NCBI GenBank assembly: GCA_037179335.1
Contig: JAKZHN010000022.1
Location: 310,001 to 374,000, forward strand
DNA from: Cyclaneusma minus
Lineage: Eukaryota; Ascomycota; Leotiomycetes; Marthamycetales; Marthamycetaceae
DNA: 64,000 nt
Direction: 5' to 3'
Shown here: positions 45,757 through 55,989 of the stretch, one piece after another
Position numbering within the stretch: the first letter of the stretch is position 1
How the letters are laid out: the number at the start of each line of letters is the position of its first letter
The notes under the pieces: model-generated
What the model was told of the DNA's origin: nothing
Database searches by the model: none
The model's input: the letters and a program-made list of their open reading frames with translations, nothing else
Position numbers and translations under genes: made by a program

Positions 45757-47388
45757 ATGCTTCCCTCCGATAAATGCGACGACGATGCCTGCCAAGCAGT
45801 CTCTCGTCGCGGCGCTGCTGCTCTGAGCTCCCAACCACTCTCCAGTGTTCTATTCTCCTCGCTGCCGTTCCTCCTGACCTTCGCTATTGTCAGCATCGCC
45901 GTGCTGTACAAACTCTTCCCTCTACTGTCCGGTCGCAACCGCTCCGAGCCCGACGACGAACACTTTCTTCCTCATGATGCTCCTCCTAGTTTGCGCCAGT
46001 CGCATTCGCAACATGGCAATAAGACGTTGAGACGCCGGGCTGTGGCCCTCTCGTTTTCTACGACAATCGCTTTAGCTGCTGTGCTGGCTGAGTTGATTCT
46101 CTGCGAGATCTCGAATTCGTTGAATCCGGCGGTCCGAACCCTTGCGCTGCAGATTACCATCCCGACGCTTTTGTTCCTCCTCATCGTCTTGATTCCATTT
46201 CTGGAATTGACGTCGGTTGTGTCGAGTGCGGGATGGAGTTTCAATCTGACGGGGAAGAGACGCAGAATACCAAAGATGACTTGGCTGTTACAAATGGCTG
46301 GCTTTGCCGCCTGGCTTCTGGCATTCTGGTCGGTGGGGAAGGGATTGCCGGGTACATATATCTACGAACGAGCAGCCCAACATGGACAGAGTCTCAGCGA
46401 AGCCTGTCTCGAGCGAGTAGGCGTCATCGGCATCTCCCTGATGGCCATCCTCTCTGGCTTCGCCTCTGTTAGTTCTCCCTGGCAATCGTTTGGCGTGAAG
46501 CAGCGCCATGTCACCGAGTCCGACATAGCCCGGAAACGAGCCGGGCTCGATGCTACAAACGATATGTTAGGACTTAAACGCAGCCGTCTTAGGGCTCAAC
46601 AGCGCAAGATGTCCGATACGCCGCAGAACACTGGCTTTATGACAAAAGTCATCGGTAGCATCCGGCCCAGCTCCGACGTCCAGGAAATCAAAATGCTACA
46701 ACTGGAGATTTCCGGGTTGGAAAACATGGCTACGACTTTGGCATCTTCTCTGGGCATGCTGGAAGCGCGACATGCTACTCAGATACATGCTCAAACTCCG
46801 CTGGGTCGCTTGATGGTCATCCCAAGCACCTCTTTCTCTGTCTACTGCCTGTACCGTGTTGTGGCAACTCTTTTGACAAGCTTACGTCGCTGGCATTCAT
46901 CGGGTTCGACATTCAGCAACACCGACCCCATCAACCGCGTCCTCGGCATCCTTGCCAAACACGTAGATCCCACACTCGACCAACTCGCCTGGTCCCGCCA
47001 AATCTCCTTTTTGCTGTCTGGCGTCATTCTACTCGCCTCTTTCTCCTCCGTCTTACAAACATTCCATCTCTTCGCGCGCTACGTACCTTCATTACTCCAC
47101 CAAGCACAAGCCAATCTAGCACTGTTGATAGCGCAGATTAGCGCTACTTATGTGATTTCAAGTGCATTGCTGTTGAGAAGCAATTTGCCCCGGGAGATGG
47201 GGAGTGTGATTTCGAGTGCGCTGGGCGCGCCGCTGGAATTGCAGTTTGTGGATCGCTGGTTTGAAGGGTGGTTTTTGGTGAGTGCGGTGGTGACGGCGGG
47301 GGGCATTTGGGCGGGGAGGAAGTTGGGGGAAGCGGGGGAGTGGGATGAGTGGGAGGAGGGGGATTTGGAGGGGCAGAAGAGGTCGTGA
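45757..47388 (+). CDS. GPHR/GPR89-family multi-pass membrane protein
   Basis: A single exon of 543 residues. About nine hydrophobic helices are arranged as in Golgi pH regulator and plant GTG proteins: VLFSSLPFLLTFAIVSIAVL, a pair at LALQITIPTLLFLLIVLIPF and MTWLLQMAGFAAWLLAF, VGVIGISLMAILSGFASVSS (the conserved GFxxVxxPW turn), a long cytoplasmic loop with coiled-coil character (EIKMLQLEISGLENMATTL), then four C-terminal helices including FLLSGVILLASFSSVLQTFH. In animals the family is an anion channel that keeps the Golgi acidic. The C-terminal tail is short and acidic (EWDEWEEGDLEGQ). Confidence 0.88.
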   Translation: MLPSDKCDDDACQAVSRRGAAALSSQPLSSVLFSSLPFLLTFAIVSIAVLYKLFPLLSGRNRSEPDDEHFLPHDAPPSLRQSHSQHGNKTLRRRAVALSFSTTIALAAVLAELILCEISNSLNPAVRTLALQITIPTLLFLLIVLIPFLELTSVVSSAGWSFNLTGKRRRIPKMTWLLQMAGFAAWLLAFWSVGKGLPGTYIYERAAQHGQSLSEACLERVGVIGISLMAILSGFASVSSPWQSFGVKQRHVTESDIARKRAGLDATNDMLGLKRSRLRAQQRKMSDTPQNTGFMTKVIGSIRPSSDVQEIKMLQLEISGLENMATTLASSLGMLEARHATQIHAQTPLGRLMVIPSTSFSVYCLYRVVATLLTSLRRWHSSGSTFSNTDPINRVLGILAKHVDPTLDQLAWSRQISFLLSGVILLASFSSVLQTFHLFARYVPSLLHQAQANLALLIAQISATYVISSALLLRSNLPREMGSVISSALGAPLELQFVDRWFEGWFLVSAVVTAGGIWAGRKLGEAGEWDEWEEGDLEGQKRS

Positions 47389-49080
47389 TATTGCTTTATT
47401 CCCTAGTGTTGATGGGTTTGGCTGGGGTCGGTTGGATGGACGGATTAACGAATGAATAGGGGGGTAATGAATCATGCACCTTGCGGCGCTGGCATGGCGT
47501 TAGGTGTGTTCTATGAGCGTAGGTTAGAGTATGCGTTCCATGATGAAGCATGTTCTACCCTTCCTTTGCATGGATATGCAATGCGTCAAGAGGTAGTTGG
47601 GTCTGTCCCTGAAAGATTCACTGTTGGCAGTTGGATGGGTTTAAATCTTGTATGAATAGCTGGATAGTAGGGAATGCTATCATCGCTTACACAACCATCT
47701 AGAGTACGTGGATGAAGGCACTCGTAATCGAATACTGAAGGGAAAAGCATAGACATCGTCATCGTAAAAGTCGTCAGAGCTGAACAGTAGTGGAAATAAG
47801 ATACAGTTACGCGACAAAAGCCCGAACCCTCTCCAATAATTAGGAACATCCCCAGTGATTCTGAATATTCTCAGTAATTGGGGAATATTCCGGGTGATTA
47901 AGAATATTCCGCAAAAACTAGGAATATTTTAACAAATAACTGACTGCTACCACACGTTTGAATTCAGAAAGGGGGTGCAGACTTGGAGGTAGGGAACCTG
48001 TGTACACTTCGAGGCTCCCAGCCACCATATTTGTGATGATCTGAATTAGTTGATGTGGGCTGGCTTTCGCCTAGAAAGACTGAAATAGATTCGAGAGGTT
48101 CTGTCTTGCGAGGCTCCCGGATAGGAGGTGGCGCAACTTGCAGTCAGAAAACACACTTGACTTGAGGCTACTAGCAATTATATACTTCGACATAAGCTAT
48201 TTTCTTTCGGACTGAAAAGCTATGACGCCAGCTTTTTGCACCGGTACTATATATCTCGTGCCAATTCGCCAGGCAGTGTTTGCTCTCTAAGGTACTTTCT
48301 CACAGGGTCCAGGCGGGAATGCTTTCGACCGAAGGGCAAAGACTATCCGGTGCAGGGAAAAACGATTTGCCGGTTACCCGCAGAAATCCCGACCTACGTA
48401 GGGTCGTCTGACCCACTTTGCCTGCTTGCGAAAGGTGAAATGGTAACGTTATAAGCAGGGTTCCCAGCCACAGCCAGCCAGCCACAGCTAATTACCAGCT
48501 ATAGCCAGCCAGCCACAGTTAATTAGCTATAAATAGCCAGCCATTTCGGGTCCGCGACGTAGGGAGAGAGCGAAGCTCTCGACCAGAGGAGCGGTCGCGA
48601 AAGTATAGTATTTTAATTTATAGCATTGTATAGTTTTTTGCGCACCGACAGTCGGTCGAAAGCGTGGCGCGCGCCTCTGGCGCGCCGTGCACAGTATGGC
48701 TGCGTTGCTCAGCGTTGTCACCCAGTAAATCCGTATCACTTCTCAGTAAGCTCGGATTTTCGGTTCTGGATAGGATTCTCGAATCAAGTATTACAATTTT
48801 CTTGAACTTACCATTTGAATCAGTTCTGGTTATTTGCAATTCCTCTAGTTACTCAGTGACATCCCAGTAATTGGGGGCACCCTCAATTACGAGCGAGTTG
48901 TTTGGACTTTCGGTTTCCTCTAATCGTTCCATTGTATGATTTGCATTTAGAAAACCCGAGCTTTTTCAGAAGTGTGTCAACTGTGCTTCGCACACTTTGA
49001 CACAAAATTCACGCCAACTGATGGTGCCGTGCGGCACCTGCGATATGTTGTGAGTTTCGGCCGTTGCTTCCATCAAATCA
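47389..49080. other. Repeat-rich spacer
   Basis: No protein gene. Degenerate AATATTCC/TAATTGGG-type minisatellite copies lie at about 47840-47935 and 48730-48890. A CAGCCAGCCACAGCTAATTA-type tract lies at 48461-48543. Short palindromes include GAGAGCGAAGCTCTC near 48567 and TGGCGCGCGCCTCTGGCGCG near 48664. Confidence 0.55.
48461..48543. repeat. CCAGCCAGCCACAG short tandem tract
   Basis: AGCCAGCCAGCCACAG followed by CTAATTACCAGCTAT, then repeated as AGCCAGCCAGCCACAG with GTTAATTAGCTAT. Two main units of about 32 bp plus partial copies. Confidence 0.7.
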
Positions 49081-49182
49081 GGTTCTGTGGTTTAGTGGTA
49101 TAATTCTCGCTTAGGGTTGACACTCTGAGTTCAAAGCTTCATTGTTTGCGAGAGGCCCCGTGTTCGATCCACGGCAGAACCC
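49081..49182 (+). tRNA. tRNA-Pro (AGG) with a 30-nt intron
   Basis: The acceptor stem GGTTCTG (49081-49087) pairs with CAGAACC (49175-49181). The A box TGGTTTAGTGGTA and B box GTTCGATCC are both good. The anticodon stem CTCGC (49106-49110) pairs with GCGAG (49148-49152); the loop begins TTAGGG, giving anticodon AGG. A 30-nt insert (49117-49146) sits just after position 37, the normal eukaryotic tRNA intron site. Mature length is 72 nt before CCA. It forms one side of a large inverted repeat. Confidence 0.88.
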
Positions 49183-49505
49183 TGAAAATTCTCTTTTGCC
49201 GTTTTTTTTGGCCCCAGGCGTGAAGGTGCTCTTCGATGCGAAAGGCAAAGCCCAGTCGCAGGAGACAAAGCAAAAGGCGAAGACGGCGGTTCCTGTCCTT
49301 AGTCACTGGGAATATTCTCAATTACTAGAGTATTTCTATTTCTTTGAAGGGTTTATTCATGGTGAGAACAAAAGAATCATCACCGCGAGCCCCTCAGCCT
49401 CAGTTATGCCTGGGGAAAAAACGGCAAAAGAGAATTTTCAGGTTCTGCCGTGGATCGAACACGGGGCCTCTCGCAAACAATGAAGCTTTGAACTTAGAGT
49501 GTGCC
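49119..49505. repeat. Large inverted repeat around the tRNA 3' half
   Basis: Arms at about 49119-49219 and 49406-49505 are near-identical reverse complements over ~100 bp with a ~190-bp spacer. The first arm begins inside the tRNA intron, covers the 3' half and continues through CTGAAAATTCTCTTTTGCCG and GGCCCCAGGC downstream. The spacer holds a copy of the AT-rich minisatellite near 49300. Confidence 0.8.
49441..49502 (-). pseudogene. 5'-truncated tRNA-Pro copy
   Basis: Reverse complement of the intron remainder and 3' half of the tRNA-Pro at 49081: GCGAGAGGCCCCGTGTTCGA is intact. The D arm, A box and anticodon are missing; the sequence diverges into GGTGCGGCACACTC instead. It cannot give a tRNA. 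Confidence 0.8.
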
Positions 49506-49983
49506 GCACCCTCTTTGGGGGCGGGGCACGGCACACACTCTTGGTCTAGTTCTTGGGGGCTTTTTTGTATCGTGAGATGGGCAGGTAAAACGAGATTAAA
49601 TCCAGATGTTAAAAAGTATTTTGACGTGTAAGGGAGAAAGGTGAATAAGACATGGAATCGATAAAGGTCACGAGAATTGGCGTCGCGTAGGCGCAGATCG
49701 CAATCGCCAAGACGCGTTTCCCGCAACTCCGATCATCCACGTCGTGGAGCACATGAGAAGCCACACGAAAACAGTGAAACTGCAACTGAAGACAAGCAAT
49801 TGCCGTTTTCTTGTCAACTTTGGATCCATGTAGCGCCGAGCGGACATGCGGATCTTGAATTTCGGCTCGCAAACTATCCTTCGCTCTCGCCATCGCATCC
49901 TCTGCGCAGCAACACACCGGCCAACGCGGCCACGATATCTGATACCATCACCTGCGCAGCAAGTGGCCTTCACGACCTCCAAG

Positions 49984-52405
49984 ATGAGCACCGTGAATAT
50001 CAACGATGAGGAGGACGAGTTCGGCCTCAGCTCCGGAGACGAAGCTGATTTCGTTGCGCTGACGAGCAGCATTGAGGCGGGTGCCAGCCAGAAACGAAAA
50101 GCTTCATTCGATGATGTCCAAGAAGTCCCACCCGCGAAGAAGACTGCCTCTATGGATTTGAGTCTTACATATTTGGCTACCAAAACGCTGACGAAGAACT
50201 TCGGCATGTCGGCTTTTCGACCAATGCAGGAGAAGGCTATTACTAGGCTGCTTGGTGGTGAGAGTGCTGCAGTCATCTTTCCTACGGGTGGCGGGTAAGT
50301 CGAATCCTGGGATGGAATGCGAAGACTTCATCTTGGCCTGCTTCAAAAGCCCGATTCTCGCTTCAAAATGGCCCATGGGGATATCTTATGCTAATTCTTT
50401 GAATTAGCAAGAGTCTCTGCTTTCAGATCCCAGCTTTGGTGTTTCCGGAAGTCGATAAGCGGGCCAATATTCGCGGCGATGGAGAAAGTGGAATCAGCAT
50501 TTGTGTCTCTCCGCTGATTGCATTGATGAAAGACCAGGTTGATGCTCTCGTGCGGCGCGGTATCAAGGGTGTGGTGGTTATGGACTCGACCAAGACCAAA
50601 GAAGAGTATATGAAGACGATCGACCAAATCCGAAATGGAGACCTGAGATTGATTTACTGTGCTCCCGAAAGATTGAACAACGAAGGCTTCGTGGAGATGA
50701 TGAAGCATGTTCGAGGAGGAGTGCGTTTGGTTGCTGTGGATGAGGCTCACTGTATCTCGGAATGGGGACACGCTTTTCGACCGGATTATCTCAGTAAGAA
50801 AACCGTTTTGTACCCTCAGTACTAGCTAACCACCAACAGAGGTCGCTCGATTTGCCAAAGAGATCAAGGCGGAGCGGGTCGTCTGTCTTACAGCCACGGC
50901 GACTCCACGTGTCGCACGAGATATCTGCCAAGCCTTTAACATTGATGAGAAAGAGGGACTCTTTCAGACATCAACCTACCGAACCAACTTGGAATTACTA
51001 GCTGAGTCGGGCATGACGAAGAAGGAACTGTCACCCAGACTCGTCAAGTTCCTCAGGGAAAATCCAGGGCCCAGTATTGTCTATGTCACCATCCGAAAGC
51101 AAGCAGAAGACTTCGCTCTTTACCTGGCGCAACAGGGCTTCAAAGTCAAGGCCTTCCATGCCGGTATGCAAACTGCCGAGAAAACGCAGATCCAGGAGTC
51201 TTTTATGAAAAGCGAGGACATGATTATCGTTGCCACAATTGCTTTCGGCATGGGGATTGACAAGGCAAACATCCGAAATGTGGTTCACTACAACATTCCT
51301 AGCAGCATCGAATCATACAGCCAGGAGATCGGCAGAGCTGGAAGAGATGGGAAGCCCAGCAAGTGCATGTTCTACGTTTGCGGCGAGGACCTTCATCTTC
51401 GCGAGATGTTTGCGCGAGGAGATCTGCCATCAAGAGAGTCAATTCGCGATTGCCTCGAGGATATTTTTGATTCAGACACCCGGAAGCTTCCTATTGGTGG
51501 CGAGATCAAACGTGTGTTGACGACTCAAGGAAAACAGTTCGACATCCGCGCTACTAGTCTACAAAATATCTACGTCCAGCTCGAACTCACGCACGGGTAC
51601 ATCCGAGCTACAACTCCCCAGTACTCGAAGTACTCTTACAAGCCCAACTTCAACTACGAATCAAAGATTAGGTTGGATTATTCTCTTGCGGCCATTGCAA
51701 TCAAAACATCCGCAAGGAAGGCATCGAAGCTTTACCATCTCGACGTCAATGCTGCAGCTGACGCCCAGGGGATCCCGCGAACAGACGTCATACAGAAACT
51801 GCAGAACCTAGAGGTTAACGGTGCTCTGGAACTGAACGCCTCGGGTGTGATCAATGTCTTCAAGCTCACAAAGGCGCCCCCGAAAACCGCAGAGGAGATC
51901 TCGAAGATCACAGATTCTATGTACGAGTTCATGGTGCAACGAGAGCAAGATCAATTAGCCCGGACTGACCAAATCTTGAGCCTGATCACCGGCACATCCT
52001 GCTTCTCGCGAGCTCTAGCCCAGCATTTCGGCGACGACCTACCAGACGGCAAGACGGAATGTGGCCATTGCACTTGGTGCTTGACCCACAAACCTGTCGT
52101 TCAGCAGATACCGCCGCCAGTCCCGTTCAATACGACTGCATTCCAGGCGATTCTGGAGATGGTGCCAGTCAGGGATGATCCGAGGTTCCTGGCCAAGGTT
52201 GCTTTCGGCATCGTGAGCCCGATGGTTACCGCGATGAAGCTTAATGATAGCAGACCAGGGAGTCTGTTTGGTACTATGGCTGACCATCCGTTCATGGTAG
52301 GAGATTCAAACACACCCGCCCCCCACTTTGATATCGAGCTGACATATTTACTTCACTTAGGATCTCCTCGACGCTTTTACGAAGGAATGCAAGGTCGGAA
52401 AATAG
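49984..52405 (+). CDS. RecQ-family DNA helicase
   Basis: Exons are 49984-50294, 50408-50793, 50840-52296 and 52361-52405, giving 732 residues. 3'-5' DNA helicase motifs are in order: motif 0 FRPMQEKAI, Walker A TGGGKS (split by intron 1), SPLIALMKDQ, DEAH box VDEAHCISEWGHAFRPDY near residue 214, CLTATATP, VYVTIRKQAEDFA, IAFGMGIDKANIRNVVHYN and motif VI SQEIGRAGRDGK. A RecQ-type zinc region with ECGHCTWCL follows; no HRDC domain is evident. The 45-nt last exon gives the end DLLDAFTKECKVGK. The short N-terminus separates it from Sgs1/QDE-3-like long RecQ proteins; the size is closer to RECQ1-type enzymes. Confidence 0.93.
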
Positions 52406-52904
52406 ACTTGGCCACCGAAGAGTACAACATTTGTCTTGAACTTGTGTCTTTGACGTTCTGTTAGGTTTCTGCCCTGGATAGAAGGTCAGAATTTCGGGGT
52501 CAGGAGGAGTTAGGGTATGGTAGGGTATAAGGTCGCTTCCACGAATGACTTTTTTACTTCAATGACAGGTCAAGACAAAACAGGGGGACCAATAATGAAT
52601 GCGTTTGTATTTGAATTAGCTGAGTGTGTTTCTGCCTGACCTGAACACCAGCCAATGAACGCACCCATATTTCCCCCTTCAAACTTTGTAGGATTGAAAA
52701 GCTTATTTGGCGTATGTAGGCACCGCTAAGAGCATGCTGGGTAGGAGAAGCGCCCTCGAACTCGTTGCCGCTCATATTGGCAGTTGTTCGATGATGCTGT
52801 GTCGGTTTGAGTAGGTGAATTGGCTGAAATTGGGAGGCTTTTTTCGGAGAGACGAGACTTCGAAGGCTTGAGGATGTGTGAGGTTGTGAGCCCCAGTTGT
52901 AATT
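52406..52904. other. Convergent intergenic region
   Basis: About 500 bp between the RecQ 3' end and the 3' end of the next minus gene. No supported feature. Confidence 0.4.
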
Positions 52905-53366
52905 TCAGACCGACGCTTGTACTTGCGACGCTTGTACTTGCAAGGCTAACTCCTCACCACCACTTCCAGTCCGGTCAATCTCAGCAAGCATAGCATACCC
53001 CAGATGCTCCCTCAAAACCACGATGAACGACTGTCCATCCGCTCCATACGGCTCGATGTGGAAGCCAGCTCTCGTCCAGTCCGGCTTCTCGAAGGCGCAG
53101 TACTCGTAATCAGAGGGGAAACCCATGTCGAGCACGGCGGAGGTGTGGGTGTAATGTTCCGCTCTGTCGTTGTGGAAGACCAGAACGTAGTTGCGATGGC
53201 AGAAGAGGAAGGCTTTTTGTAGTCCTGGTGCGCTCTTCAGTGCGTCTACGATGGCCTGGTGGCTGGCATCGAAGTGGATACGTGTGAAGATGGTGGCCTT
53301 CTTGAGGTTTTCGGCTGCGAGTGCCGTTGGATAGTAAACCGAAGGTGCTGTTGGAGGGCGGCACAT
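52905..53366 (-). CDS. Unrecognised 153-residue protein
   Basis: A single exon from the ATG at 53366 (MCRPPTAPSVYYPTALAAEN). The core looks like one small globular domain: FTRIHFDASHQAIVDALKSA, KAFLFCHRNYVLVFHNDRAE, FEKPDWTRAGFHIEPYGADG and FIVVLREHLGYAMLAEID. The last residues are a direct repeat (VQASQVQAS) from a perfect 15-bp DNA duplication. No signal peptide or membrane helix. The frame extends upstream without a better Met. Family not recognised. Confidence 0.6.
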   Translation of the reverse strand: MCRPPTAPSVYYPTALAAENLKKATIFTRIHFDASHQAIVDALKSAPGLQKAFLFCHRNYVLVFHNDRAEHYTHTSAVLDMGFPSDYEYCAFEKPDWTRAGFHIEPYGADGQSFIVVLREHLGYAMLAEIDRTGSGGEELALQVQASQVQASV

Positions 53367-53772
53367 GGCTGATAGCGAATCGAAACGCGGTCGACTGAAC
53401 TTTGTGAGTCGTTGAGAGGTGTGGAGATTCCACGGTGCAGAGCAAGGAAGGGATGTTGTGCTGTCTTGTGGAAAAGGGCAATGTTTTGTTTTGTTGTGTG
53501 GGAGAGAGAAGGTCTCCACGGCGAGTTGCGGAGGAAGTATTTAAATAATCTTTGGCCGGTCACTTGCCCTCACCTAACCATGGGTGGTGAGGGCTGAGAG
53601 GTGAACCACGATTACAGAAACGCGGGCGGCGACGGCGCTCGGTCACGGGATCAGCTCTCGTAGAAGAGGCCTTTGCTTCCGCCGCCCTTTTCTCAAGTAT
53701 GGGATGCATACGGTATAAACCTGAATTGATTCACGTCATTAATGGTACTATTCGCCAAATGACAAAAACCTA
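53367..53772. other. Promoter side of the 52905-53366 gene
   Basis: Open minus frames continue for a short distance upstream of the ATG, but no repeat, RNA gene or additional protein is supported. Confidence 0.35.
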
Positions 53773-53964
53773 TCACATCGTCGACGACACAAGCTTCCAT
53801 GGTTGTCTCAACTTCAAACGACCGGCTTTTGTTTCCGTCCCACTCCTGGCTTGCTTTTCGAAGCAACGACCTCGATAAATCACATGATGTATATCATATC
53901 CACGGGGATAGTCCTCCAGATACCTCACCCATCCCTGTTTGAACTCAGAACTGACATCCCTCAT
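53773..53964 (-). CDS. Possible gene fragment in a longer open frame
   Basis: From the ATG at 53964 the frame encodes 63 residues (MRDVSSEFKQGWVRYLEDYP, RGYDIHHVIYRGRCFEKQ). The same frame is open upstream to about 54072 with protein-like texture (EHKIRNEFVLTSPLSFAGPQ) and no Met. So either a first exon exists further up, or this is a truncated gene. I could not find a convincing donor. Function unknown. Confidence 0.35.
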   Translation of the reverse strand: MRDVSSEFKQGWVRYLEDYPRGYDIHHVIYRGRCFEKQARSGTETKAGRLKLRQPWKLVSSTM

Positions 53965-54379
53965 AGGAAAGATTCTTCTTGAGTCTTTGACGAAGGTCTG
54001 AGGGCCGGCAAATGAAAGTGGCGAGGTGAGTACAAATTCATTTCGTATTTTGTGTTCTTGGCATTCCGTGTAAGCCTTTTCTCAAGATCTCATTCAATTA
54101 TTCGGATAGTTGGTCAGGTATTCATATGTACACGGCAATCGAACCGTATCACTGAAGGTTTAATTGGTGCGTTGACGCGCCAATGATCTCCTTGGTCCAA
54201 TAAACATCCCCTCACTCCCAATGCTTGATTTTAACGCCAAGAATTAAGAGTTATGCTAAATGGGATTCTAGCCGGATCAAAGGGAACCTGGCGCCTCGAC
54301 GCTCCATTTGAACCTTTCGGACCTCTCTTCGATACTCCTTGGAAACACCATCTTCTCGCTCAATATCTCACAATCAAAC

Positions 54380-54985
54380 ATGCCACAGGCGAAAGCGAAA
54401 TCTGTTATACCTTGCAAGCCTGCGACCAAAAAGCCTTCTACCCAAGACGCCTCTACCAAGAAGCCCTCACAGAAGCCCTTTACGAAGAAGCCCTCTACGA
54501 AAAAGCCCCCTGCGAAGAAGCCATCTACCAAGAAGCCAACTACCGTCAAGCCCCCTGCCGTCTCGAAGAAGAGCGAGTCGAGTAAAGAGCCATCTATATT
54601 GATATGCCCGTTTTACATGGTAGAGGAAGACTGCGAGGGGTATGAAGACCTGTAAGCATCTGGAATCTACCGCTCCATTGGCTTAAGCGTCTTGTCCTAA
54701 CTGAGCAAATAGCAAAGACGAGTGGATGATCGAGTTTCTTGACTGGTGTTACCTGCCCAGTGACAAGTAAGTGCCCGGTACTCTACGGTAACCGATCATT
54801 TGAGTTGCACTCTAACTCCATATCTACCTAGGAAAGACGATTTGCACGACCTCTTGGAGCACGCCAGAGAACCACGGTCGAAGAAGAAAAAGGGGTGGAG
54901 CGGTGATTGTGAAGGATCGGAAGATGAAATAAGAGCAGGGCTTGACGGATGGGAGTATATGTCATTGGCTGGGAGGTCGGCCTAG
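54380..54985 (+). CDS. Lys/Pro-repeat protein with small acidic C-terminal domain, unknown
   Basis: Exons are 54380-54651, 54713-54766 and 54832-54985, giving 159 residues. The N-terminal third is a low-complexity run of KKPSTKKP/KKPSQKP units (nine or so, histone-H1-like in composition). A compact region follows the linker: ILICPFYMVEEDCEGYEDL, KDEWMIEFLDWCYLPSDK, KDDLHDLLEHAREPRSKKKK. It ends in AGLDGWEYMSLAGRSA. Three small exons in phase support a real gene. A DNA- or RNA-binding tail is a guess from charge alone. Confidence 0.55.
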
Positions 54986-55406
54986 TCGACGACAGCGAAA
55001 ACACGAGTCAGGCTGCAGTCGTCTAGGAAACACGGGACAGCGCTGGTCCTGTCTGGGCAGTGGATTTGATGGACGGCTGTTCAAGATGAGGTGCACATTT
55101 CGTTCGGGCGGGACCATCAATCCAGTGACGGCGAACTGCTTGTTAGAGAAATGCAGGAAGGAGGACAACGACAGTGATAAAACATATTTGTTCCCGTCTG
55201 TGGAGAAAGTTTTTTTTCCCCCTTTGATGATGATGACCGCTGCGGCTCTTCGAACCTCACTCACCCCAGTTCCCCCCGGGTAAACCCCTATCACACCTCC
55301 ACCCTATAAATCACAGGAATACCAATCATTGAATTGAATGGATGGAAATCAAACATGAAGGCGCTCAGTCCTCTTCAAACTATTTCCTCGCATTCTCACA
55401 ACAAAA
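54986..55406. other. Short spacer between two small genes
   Basis: No protein or RNA gene is supported. It presumably holds the promoter of the 74-residue gene. Confidence 0.4.
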
Positions 55407-55742
55407 ATGCCCAAAGCCGAAGGGTGAGTCGTCGTGAACGGGTGCGCAGAAGCCTCTCAGGCGTATTTCGATTCGATTTTTTTCCGTCGCACGCAGCTGG
55501 CTTTTCGCGTACGGGCAAGGAATTCACCGTACGGCAGGATCACTCTCAAACGACGAAATGCACGCTCCGCCGCAGGCGTGGAATGATCATACAGCTTCGA
55601 ACAATTTCGGTCAGAATGGATTGGATTTGACGGTTAGTTTTGTCGCACATTGATCTATCTCTTTTTATAGAATCTGTTCGCAGCGGTCGACCTCTACCGT
55701 ACCACCTTAAACTCGTTATCAAGCGCCCGGTCTTTTAAGTGA
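55407..55742 (+). CDS. Very small three-exon gene (74 residues), unknown
   Basis: Exons are 55407-55423 (17 nt), 55497-55632 and 55671-55742. Introns are GTGAGT...CGCAG and GTTAGT...TATAG, and all three joins keep frame. The peptide starts MPKAEGWLFAYGQGIHRTAG, has a polar middle (HAPPQAWNDHTASNNFGQNG), and ends NLFAAVDLYRTTLNSLSSAR then SFK. No signal peptide, cysteines or membrane helix. The unspliced frame is broken, so single-frame scans miss it. The 17-nt first exon is the weakest part. Confidence 0.5.
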
Positions 55743-55989
55743 AATTGAGATTCGGCCGTTTTGTTGCAGATCGGCTTCTTCACATTCCATCATTGACAGC
55801 AGGCTCCAGGCGAAGCTGGCAGCGAAGATGGAAGCGAATGGTCAATTTTTCAGAGGTACTCAAGCGAGCAGGGAAGCCAAATGAGGGAAGACTTACTGCG
55901 GAAGAGGTGTGTCGGAAGCAGAGGTGATATGGCGATGTGAACTTGGAGGTGAACTTGCAATTCAGTAGGTTTGAAGGTGTGTACATGCG

